Part shown: in pieces, positions 15,134-23,999 of the stretch
How the letters are laid out: each line of letters starts with the position of its first letter
How positions within the stretch are numbered: the stretch's first letter is position 1
Assembly (NCBI GenBank): GCA_024689285.1
Contig: JAILDR010000093.1
Location: 1 to 23,999, forward strand
Length of the DNA stretch: 23,999 bases
Source: Bacteroidales bacterium
GTDB taxonomy: Bacteria > Bacteroidota > Bacteroidia > Bacteroidales > F082
Reading direction: 5' to 3'
Translations under genes and position numbers: made by a program
Notes under the pieces: generated by a model
What the model saw: the letters and a program-made list of their open reading frames with translations, nothing else
What the model was told of the DNA's origin: nothing
Databases searched by the model: none

Positions 15134-15213
15134 AATGCAATAGACTTATTATGAGGCCATTAGAAAATGGGCTTTTTTCTCGTTTTATCGACTGAAATTT
15201 AAGAAAAAATGGC

Positions 15214-15221
15214 TATTTTTG
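15214..15221 (+). promoter_or_regulatory. -7 box for pyrH
   Basis: TATTTTTG, full match, 49 bp before the pyrH ATG. I see no clear -33 TTG at the usual distance. Confidence 0.55.
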
Positions 15222-15270
15222 CAACGCATAACGACCTCCCGGTCTTTGAATCTTAATTCTTGAATCTACT

Positions 15271-15978
15271 ATGAAATACAACAGAGTACTATTGAAACTC
15301 AGCGGCGAGGCCCTCATGGGCAGCCAGCAATACGGCATCGACCCGCAACGACTGAACGACTACGCCGACGAAATCATCGAGGCTGCACAAGCAGGTGTGC
15401 AGATTGGTATCGTCATCGGCGGCGGCAACATCTACCGCGGTCTGCAAGGTGCCTCAAAGGGCATGGACCGCATACAAGGCGACTATATGGGCATGCTCGC
15501 CACCGTCATCAACTCGATGGCCATGCAATCGACCCTGCAAAGCAAGGGGCAAAAAGCCACCCTGCTGGCTGGCCTCTACATCGACCGCATCGCCGATACG
15601 ATGAGCAGCGCCAAAGCCTGTCGCCTGTTGGAAGAAGGTCATATCGTTGTGATGGGTGCCGGCACTGGTAATCCTTTCTTCACTACCGATACGGGCTCAG
15701 CCCTCCGCGCTGTAGAAATCAAAGCCGACATTATCCTGAAAGGCACCCGTGTGGACGGCATCTATACCGCCGACCCCGAGAAAGACCCCACCGCCACCAA
15801 GTTTGAACAAATTACCTACGACGAGGCCTACCAGCGCAACCTGAAGGTGATGGACATGACGGCCTTCACCATGTGTAAGGAAAACAATATGCCGATGTAC
15901 GTCTTCGACATGAACTCGCGTGGCAACTTGATGAAGGTTTTGCGCGGCGAGAACATCGGCACTTTGGTGACGAAATAA
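15271..15978 (+). CDS. pyrH: UMP kinase
   Basis: A 235-residue bacterial UMP kinase (amino acid kinase fold) that converts UMP to UDP with ATP. Landmarks are the N-terminal VLLKLSGEALMG phosphate loop, IGIVIGGGNIYRG, the DYMGMLATVINSMAMQ helix, MGAGTGNPFFTTDTGSALRA for UMP binding, and ILKGTRVDGIYTADPEKDP near the ATP site. Length is standard. In many bacteria pyrH is followed at once by frr; here frr is 4 kb away. The stop codon lies only 2 bases from the stop of the convergent reductase gene, and a terminator for pyrH sits inside that gene. Confidence 0.96.
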   Translation: MKYNRVLLKLSGEALMGSQQYGIDPQRLNDYADEIIEAAQAGVQIGIVIGGGNIYRGLQGASKGMDRIQGDYMGMLATVINSMAMQSTLQSKGQKATLLAGLYIDRIADTMSSAKACRLLEEGHIVVMGAGTGNPFFTTDTGSALRAVEIKADIILKGTRVDGIYTADPEKDPTATKFEQITYDEAYQRNLKVMDMTAFTMCKENNMPMYVFDMNSRGNLMKVLRGENIGTLVTK

Positions 15979-15980
15979 AC

Positions 15981-16774
15981 CTACAGCTTGTAGTAGCTTC
16001 CCAAAATCCTGTCGAACCATCGGGCCGGCAGGATTTTTTTCAGCAGTACCGAAAGACGTTGCTCCAGCGAGGCTATCACATAGCCGTCGCGCGGATGCTT
16101 CTTGCGGATGATTCCGCTGATTTTCCGGGCCAGGACATCAGGCTTCAAGCCACCGGTTTCATCGTGCTCCACCTTGTTGATGGCCTCGCCATAGAGGGGA
16201 TAGGCTTCCAAAGCGGCTTCGTCAGTCACCTTTTTGCGGCTGCCCGTAAATCCTGTGCTGAAATCGCCCGGACGCAGCACCACCACTTTGATGCCTAAGG
16301 ATTTGACTTCTAAGCGCAAGGCTTCGCAATAGCCCTCGATGGCGAATTTGCTGGCAGAATAGAAACCTTGGAATGGCAGCCCCATCAGTCCCCCGATGGA
16401 GCTGAGGGCGATGATTTTTCCCTCGCCTTGCTTACGCATATAGGGCAACACGGCATCGACGCAATTGACGAGCCCCATGAAATTGGTGTCCATTTGCATA
16501 CGGATTTCTTCCTCGGTGGCAAACTCCAATGGCCCACCGATACCCATTCCGGCGTTGTTGACCAGGATGTCGATACGCCCTTCTTTTTCTACGACTTTAC
16601 TGATGGCACGGGAAACCGCCTGCTTGTCGCGGACATCGAGGTTAAGGTAATTCACAAGGGGCAAAGCTTCCACAGTGCGGCGTACTGTGCCGTAAACCGT
16701 ATGCCCTTGCTGTGAGAGGAGCCGCGCTGTTTCAAGTCCGAAGCCCGACGAGACACCTGTGATAAGGATAACCA

Positions 16775-16775
<1 letters not shown>
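15981..16775 (-). CDS. Short-chain dehydrogenase/reductase, candidate 3-ketosphinganine reductase
   Basis: A 264-residue classical SDR: cofactor loop T6-G7-VSS-G11-F-G13, NNAG at 73-76, N98, S126 (ALSSIGG) and the catalytic Y139-SAS-K143. R32/R33 after the second strand (TVYGTVRR) favour NADPH over NADH. The gene follows the serine palmitoyltransferase-type gene with a TAATG one-base overlap, so the two are co-translated. SPT makes 3-ketosphinganine, and the next step in sphingolipid synthesis is its reduction by an SDR, so I infer that role; the SDR family is broad and the substrate could be different. The extended C-terminus (LKKILPARWFDRILGSYYKL) is basic and hydrophobic, and its codons contain the pyrH terminator. 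Confidence 0.88.
16003..16040 (+). terminator. pyrH terminator embedded in the convergent SDR coding sequence
   Basis: AAAATCCTG (16003-16011) pairs with CAGGATTTT (16029-16037), extended by a U-G and two G-C pairs (12 pairs in all) around an 11-nt loop, with seven Ts at 16034-16040. It begins 25 bp after the pyrH stop. The same bases encode the last ~15-20 residues of the SDR on the other strand. Confidence 0.8.
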
Positions 16776-19984
<3,209 letters not shown>

Positions 19985-20000
19985 AAATTTGGCAGGATAT

Positions 20001-20032
20001 TTGAATAGAAAAACAAAAAACTTTTATTTTTG
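20001..20032 (+). promoter_or_regulatory. Promoter for frr
   Basis: TTG at 20001-20003, a 21-bp spacer and TATTTTTG at 20025-20032 form a good Bacteroidota promoter 20 bp before the frr ATG. frr is therefore independent of the glycosyltransferase gene. Confidence 0.65.
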
Positions 20033-20051
20033 CACCCAAATTCAAACGACT

Positions 20052-20615
20052 ATGACAGAAGATTCTCAATTTGTATTAGACGAAGCCACTGAGAGCATGG
20101 ACAACACCATCAAGCACTTGGAACACGAATTCCAGGGCATCAGGGCAGGAAAAGCCAGTCCGGCCATGCTGAACGGCGTAATGGTTGAATACTACGGCAC
20201 GACGGTGCCTATCGAGCAGACCGCCAACATCGGCTGCACCGACGCCCGCATGATTGTGGTGCAACCCTTCGACAAGAGCGCATTGAACAACATCGCCAAG
20301 GCCATTATGAATGCCAACTTGGGCTTTAATCCCATCAACAACGGCGAGATTCTTCGTATTGCCGTCCCCGCTTTGACGGAGGAACGCCGCCGCGACTTGG
20401 TGAAGCGCACCAAGAATGCCGCCGAGGAAGCCAAGGTGGGCATCCGAGGCATCCGCCGCAATGCCAACGACGACGCCAAGAAGCTGGAAAAAGACACTAT
20501 TTCCGAGGATGAGTCGAAGCTCCTCCAGGAAGAAATCCAAAAGCTGACGGACAAGTACATCAAGAAAATCGACGACCTCACCGAGCTGAAGTCGAAGGAT
20601 ATTTTGACGGTGTAA
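20052..20615 (+). CDS. frr: Ribosome recycling factor
   Basis: A 187-residue RRF that, with EF-G, splits post-termination ribosomes. Typical landmarks are TIKHLEHEFQGIRAGKASPA (residues ~18-37), VEYYGTTVPIEQTANI, MIVVQPFDKSALNNIAKAI, NDGE-like NNGEILRIAVPALTEERRRD, and the C-terminal helix pair with VGIRGIRRNANDDAKKLEKD and ISEDESKLLQEEIQKLTDKY. Length is normal. I use the ATG at 20052 (MTEDSQFVLDEA), just after the promoter; an upstream in-frame extension to 19989 crosses the promoter and the previous gene's end. pyrH, its usual neighbour, is 4 kb upstream. Confidence 0.95.
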   Translation: MTEDSQFVLDEATESMDNTIKHLEHEFQGIRAGKASPAMLNGVMVEYYGTTVPIEQTANIGCTDARMIVVQPFDKSALNNIAKAIMNANLGFNPINNGEILRIAVPALTEERRRDLVKRTKNAAEEAKVGIRGIRRNANDDAKKLEKDTISEDESKLLQEEIQKLTDKYIKKIDDLTELKSKDILTV

Positions 20616-20635
20616 TTGAATAAGAGAACAAAAAG

Positions 20636-20663
20636 AAAAGCTCCTCAACGAGGCGCTTTTTTT
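20636..20663 (+). terminator. Terminator of frr
   Basis: AAAGC-T-CCTC (20637-20646) pairs with GAGG-C-GCTTT (20650-20659) with one internal mismatch and a 3-nt loop, followed by a run of Ts. It begins 21 bp after the frr stop. Confidence 0.75.
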
Positions 20664-20742
20664 ATTCTTCACAAACGATGCATTAGGATTTCCCTGTTGC
20701 AGTTGTTGCAGTTTTTTTCGAGGGGTGCTGCTGGCGCAGGAG

Positions 20743-20815
20743 TGTCCCTGTCCCAAGTGTCCCACTGTCCCCCTCCTGGGACGGTGGGACACCCCGGGAC
20801 AGCGGGACAGGGACA
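20743..20815. repeat. Inverted TGTCCC/GGGACA repeat cluster
   Basis: The hexamer TGTCCC occurs on the left (20743-20771) and its complement GGGACA on the right (20778-20827), about ten copies in all. Perfect outer arms are TGTCCCTGTCCC (20743-20754) and GGGACAGGGACA (20804-20815); inner arms are TGTCCCAC (20758-20765) and GTGGGACA (20784-20791). The whole could fold as a long interrupted hairpin. It lies in a gene-free stretch (20616-20993) that also contains the frr terminator and an 11-bp array. Confidence 0.8.
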
Positions 20816-20890
20816 GCATCGGGACACCCTCAAATCTGGTCTTTCTCCGACCTTTTCTCAGAGCAACTCCCACCCCGCCTCCGTCGGCCT

Positions 20891-20956
20891 CCAAGGATAC
20901 GCCAATGTAACTCCAATGTAACTCCAATGTAACACTGACCTAACACCGACTTACCT
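20891..20956. repeat. Third 11-bp-period array, unit CCAATGTAACT
   Basis: Six consecutive 11-bp units: CCAAGGATACG (20891), CCAATGTAACT (20902 and 20913), CCAATGTAACA (20924), then decaying CTGACCTAACA (20935) and CCGACTTACCT (20946). The period equals that of the arrays near pyrH although the unit sequence differs. It lies just beyond the 3' end of the ATPase fragment. No coding potential beyond chance. Confidence 0.85.
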
Positions 20957-20993
20957 ATCACTCGCGATTCGCGTCGTTGCAGAAACGACCGAC

Positions 20994-22007
20994 CTACAGA
21001 AACGGCACCATATAGGCAGGTAGCATCGTGGTTTGTTCGTCTTTGGACAAGTCCTTGGTATAGACTAGGTAACGCCATTTAATCCTTGAGGAGTACTTCT
21101 TGCAAAACTCATCAAGCGATTTGTGGGATTTATGTCCCGAAGACTTCACTTCTATCGGGCAAATCTTCGCTCCACGCGAGAGCAGGAAGTCAATCTCATA
21201 GTAGTGTTTCTCATCGCGTGGCCAGGTATGGTAATACAGTTCGTTGCCCGCTGCCGCCAGCATTTGCGCCACGAGGTTCTCATAGACATAACCCATGTTG
21301 GCAGGCAACTTGTCGGCCAGCAGTTTCTCGTAGATGATGTTCTCCGTGAAGCTCTTGTCCCAAAATGCAAGGGTAACGAACAAGCCAGTGTCGCCCACAA
21401 ATATTTTGAAATGCTCCAAATTCTTTGTCGGACCCATCCCCACATTGGGGTCGTCGGAGTGATACACCATATTCACCGTCTTGCTGTCCTCGACAGCTTT
21501 TATTAGCTCTGCCAGCTTCTCGTTGTCCACTTTGCCCAACACGGAATAGGGCACATAGCGGGTCACGTTGCGGCTCAACTGACCGGGAATGGAGCGGAGT
21601 ATTAAAGAGGCTCTTCCCGAGGGGTCTATCTTCAGGAAGTCGTCCTCGTACAGCTTCAGTATGCGACGCTTCACCTGATCTACCTTGCTGAAATTCTTGG
21701 TGTCAAGATAGGCACATACGGCTTGCGGCATGCCGCCTACCAGCATGTAGAGTCGCAGGTTGCGTGCAGCATCGCGGTGAGCGGGTCCCAATCCGTGTTT
21801 CGCATCCCAAAACTGCCGCAGCAACGGGATGGTGGCCTCGTCGCCCAATGCCCAGAGGAACTCTTCGTAGTCCATCGGATACATCTGTATGCGGTCTTCC
21901 TCGCTGGGAATGGTGATACCCTCGGTGTTTTTTTTGATGCTGATGAGCGAGCCCGTCTCGATATAGTCGTAGCGACCATCCTCTACCAAATATTTGATAG
22001 TCACGGA
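20994..22007 (-). pseudogene. DUF4143-type ATPase, 5'-truncated (AAA domain missing)
   Basis: This encodes the last ~335 residues of an AAA_14/DUF4143 'ATP-binding protein', a family whose role is debated and which is common and often strain-variable in Bacteroidota. Homology-like sequence starts at [20 protein letters not shown] and continues through [16 protein letters not shown], the VGGMPQAV motif, and the C-terminal nuclease-like part IDFLLSRGAKICPIEVKSSG (D, E-V-K triad), to a natural-looking end MLPAYMVPFL. The N-terminal ~100-130 residues with Walker A and B are absent; the codons before the junction instead belong, in another frame, to the rmlA 3' end. Without an ATPase domain or its own promoter it is probably dead. 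The in-frame ATG at 22043 lies in rmlA sequence and is an artefact. Confidence 0.8.
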
Positions 22008-22011
22008 AGGA

Positions 22012-22722
22012 ATCTGAATCCACCTCGGCTTTCTTCTCCTCAATCACCTTCAGCAGGTATTGCCCGTACTGGTTTTTGAGCATCGGTTGGGCCAACTCCC
22101 GCATCTTCTCTTCAGTAATCCAGCCGTTGCGGTAGGCGATGCCTTCAAGACAGGCAATCTTCAAGCCTTGACGCTTCTCGATGACCTCCACAAAGGTGGA
22201 TGCCTCCGAGAGGCTGTCGTGCGTTCCCGTGTCGAGCCAGGCAAAGCCCCTGCCGAACACCTGCACTTTCAGTTCCCCGTCCTTCAGGAACTCCTGATTG
22301 ACGGTAGTGATTTCTAGTTCACCACGGGCAGAAGGCTTGATGTGCTTGGCAATCTCGACTACCTTATTGGGATAGAAATAGAGACCCGTTACAGCATAGT
22401 TGCTCTTGGGTTCCTTGGGTTTCTCCTCAATGCTGAGGCAGTTGCCATGATTGTCGAATTCGGCCACGCCGTAGCGTTCAGGATCGGACACCCAGTAGCC
22501 GAAAACGGTGGCCTTGTGATGCTCCTCCACATCTCTTACGGCATTTCTCAGCAGTCCCGTAAAACCTGCACCGAAGAAGATATTGTCGCCCAGCATGAGG
22601 CAGGCACTGTCGTTGCCGATGAACTTTTCACCGATGATAAAGGCTTGCGCAAGTCCATCTGGTGAAGGCTGTTCGGCATATTCAAAGCGGACGCCATAGT
22701 CCGAGCCATCGCCCGGCAGTGA
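22012..22722 (-). pseudogene. rmlA: Glucose-1-phosphate thymidylyltransferase, truncated at the 5' end
   Basis: Clear RmlA/RfbA sequence (dTTP + glucose-1-phosphate to dTDP-glucose). In frame from 22719 it reads [20 protein letters not shown], then [89 protein letters not shown] and the C-terminal [10 protein letters not shown]. The first ~80 residues, including the signature GGxGTRL nucleotide loop, are missing; an in-frame TAA sits at 22732-22734. At the other end the frame runs about to the normal C-terminus (AEVD near 22018), then crosses into the ATPase fragment out of frame. Without the nucleotide loop no enzyme can be made. The longer open frame to 21703 is mostly the ATPase gene read in the wrong frame. 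Confidence 0.85.
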
Positions 22723-22742
22723 TGTTTGGTGTTATTTGTTCT

Positions 22743-22754
22743 TTGCAATTGCAA
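22743..22754. repeat. Perfect 12-bp palindrome TTGCAATTGCAA
   Basis: Lies in the short gap between the rmlA fragment and the stop codon of the serine hydrolase. It could be an operator or the core of a weak hairpin; no strong T run follows on either strand beyond a T/C stretch at 22763-22770. Confidence 0.5.
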
Positions 22755-22789
22755 TAGTACAACTTTTTTCTGAAATGGCAACATGATTG

Positions 22790-23971
22790 TCATTCTGGCC
22801 ATGATATGGCTAACTGCTCAAGGAGCACCGGAATAATTGCGCAGCAGTTATTGTGCTTCCCGATTCTTACCATGACAAGGTTCTTGTCGGGGTTGACGTA
22901 AAGCACCTGGTTGCAGATGCCCAACGCATAATAGCCGGAATGCTCTGGACGTATGTAGCCTTCGTAGTTCACATTATACCAGTTGAAGTGATAGCCGATG
23001 TTGGTGGAATCGAAGTCGATGGTCTGGTGTATCCATTCCTCGCTCACAATACGCTTGTCGTCCCACATACCATTATGCAAATACAGACGGCCTATTTTGG
23101 CGAGGTCTTTTATGGTGGTCGTTATGCCGCCGAAGGTGTGTGCCACATCGTGTTCACGGCTGTCGATGTTGATGAGTGCGGGATGCTCCATGCCGAGCGG
23201 CTTCCACACTTTCTCGCTGAGATAGTCAGCATAACGCTTGCCGGAGGCACGCTCGATGACAACACCGAGGATGGCCGCAGTCATGCTTTCATAGCGGCGC
23301 TGGGTGCCAGGTTCACAGCGGAATTTCAGCCCTTCTATCTGCTTCATAATGTCGTGTCCGTAATTCAACTTGGCCATCGCGTTAAGGTATTTCAACTCTT
23401 TCCAGTTGAATTCGTATACGTCGTCAAAATCCAATCCGCTCTTCATATCGAGTAGATGACGGATGGTCAGTTTCTGCCACATCGGGTCTTTCTTCTTCAG
23501 CTCCGGCAGATAATCGGTAACGGGGTCGTCGATACTGTGGATGTAACCGTCATCAACTGCAATGCCGCACATTAGCGATGTGATGGATTTGGAGACGGAG
23601 AAGATAGTGGCCAAGCGGTCGCTAGAAAAATCACCACAGTATTTTTCGTAAACGATGCTGTCGTTATGGATGATGAGCCATCCCTGCGTGGTACTTGCCG
23701 ACTCCATCTCTTTCCCGAAGGCCTTGCTTTCGCAATGAGGCTGGGTGAAACGCAGCGTGTCTATCCAATCGGCTCGTTTGCCGTAAGGGAATTGGAATGT
23801 CTGCTCGCCGCAGGTTATCGTATCGTGTTCGCGCCGCTCGAAACTGAAGATATTGGGGCCATTCTTGCCATCAGTCTTCAGCCCCCTTACAATTGCACAA
23901 GATGACATGAGTGTTACGAGGATAGCGAGCGAGAGAAACCAAAAGCCCTTCTTTAATACAGTCTTTCCCAT
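22790..23971 (-). CDS. Beta-lactamase-fold serine hydrolase, lipoprotein
   Basis: A 393-residue member of the class C beta-lactamase / penicillin-binding protein-like serine hydrolase family (Pfam beta-lactamase). A basic N-terminus and hydrophobic segment end in LMSSC (lipidated C25), so it is a periplasm- or surface-facing lipoprotein. The nucleophile motif is S125-VS-K128 (IFSVSKSITSL). The second motif Y-x-N is Y227-E-S229 (RRYESMTAAILGVV), with Ser in place of Asn as in several esterase-like relatives. LTIRHLLDMKSGLDFDD and HSGYYALGICNQVLYVNP (third-motif region) are typical. Substrate is unknown: ester, D-amino acid peptide or other; resistance should not be assumed. It begins close to the window edge, so upstream context is invisible; downstream lies the rmlA fragment. 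Confidence 0.87.
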   Translation of the reverse strand: MGKTVLKKGFWFLSLAILVTLMSSCAIVRGLKTDGKNGPNIFSFERREHDTITCGEQTFQFPYGKRADWIDTLRFTQPHCESKAFGKEMESASTTQGWLIIHNDSIVYEKYCGDFSSDRLATIFSVSKSITSLMCGIAVDDGYIHSIDDPVTDYLPELKKKDPMWQKLTIRHLLDMKSGLDFDDVYEFNWKELKYLNAMAKLNYGHDIMKQIEGLKFRCEPGTQRRYESMTAAILGVVIERASGKRYADYLSEKVWKPLGMEHPALINIDSREHDVAHTFGGITTTIKDLAKIGRLYLHNGMWDDKRIVSEEWIHQTIDFDSTNIGYHFNWYNVNYEGYIRPEHSGYYALGICNQVLYVNPDKNLVMVRIGKHNNCCAIIPVLLEQLAISWPE

Positions 23972-23999
23972 AAAAGTAAAGTTACAAGTTGATTTTTTT

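Noticed and set aside
20076..20927. 283-residue minus-strand open frame opposite frr
   Set aside because: It is antisense to a clear frr gene and runs through the GGGACA and CCAATGTAACT repeats; no protein family features.
21703..22043. Functional RmlA-ATPase fusion protein
   Set aside because: The two parts are in different frames; the rmlA frame runs on only through out-of-frame ATPase sequence, and the ATPase frame starts inside the rmlA tail. Both lack catalytic motifs.
22743..22754. Insertion-sequence end or attachment site at the palindrome TTGCAATTGCAA
   Set aside because: No second copy, target duplication, transposase or integrase is visible in the window; kept only as a palindrome.

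Overview
The window looks like chromosomal DNA of a member of the Bacteroidota, most likely order Bacteroidales. The evidence is: (i) many start-proximal TAnnTTTG boxes, the -7 element of this phylum; (ii) a secreted protein with a type IX secretion (T9SS) C-terminal sorting domain; (iii) a serine palmitoyltransferase-type enzyme, as used for sphingolipids in this phylum; (iv) Bacteroidota-style lipoproteins, an OmpP1/FadL-type porin and an LpxH/LpxK lipid A gene set. I cannot assign a genus. The first ~27 bases match the 3' end of a 5S rRNA, so the window begins at the end of an rRNA operon.

Layout. 1-75: 5S rRNA tail and terminator. 159-518: a YraN-family nuclease gene, clearly more AT-rich than its neighbours. 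579-4585 (minus): a tight operon lpxK > punA > lpxH > M20 dipeptidase. 4642-6386 (plus): a DUF34/Nif3-like metal protein, then a coiled-coil C4 zinc-ribbon protein. 6457-11373 (minus): four envelope genes: a PagL-like lipid A deacylase overlapping a DUF2807 lipoprotein, a Tyr/Trp- and Ser-rich lipoprotein, and an OmpP1/FadL-type porin. 11432-12223 (plus): mazG. 12498-14954 (plus): a T9SS cargo with a duplicated domain. 15271-20615: pyrH and frr (plus), separated by a minus-strand sphingolipid pair (serine palmitoyltransferase plus short-chain reductase) and a plus-strand GT39-type glycosyltransferase. 20994-22722 (minus): two joined gene fragments, a DUF4143 ATPase without its ATPase half and an rmlA missing its start. 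22790-23971 (minus): a beta-lactamase-fold serine hydrolase lipoprotein.

Themes. Most of the window serves the cell envelope: lipid A synthesis (lpxH, lpxK) and probable deacylation (PagL), sphingolipid base synthesis (SPT and a candidate 3-ketosphinganine reductase), outer-membrane and surface proteins, and a lipid-linked-sugar glycosyltransferase. Housekeeping genes (punA, mazG, pyrH, frr) are interleaved.

The most unusual things are non-coding. Tandem arrays with a strict 11-bp period but three different unit sequences lie at 15017-15133 and 20891-20956, on either side of the pyrH-frr block. An inverted GGGACA/TGTCCC cluster sits at 20743-20815. A strong terminator for pyrH is embedded in the coding 3' end of the convergent reductase gene. 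The chimeric pseudogene junction near 22000-22018 records a rearrangement or an assembly join. I found no CRISPR array, tRNA, transposase or clear multi-gene defence system; no complete undescribed system stands out.
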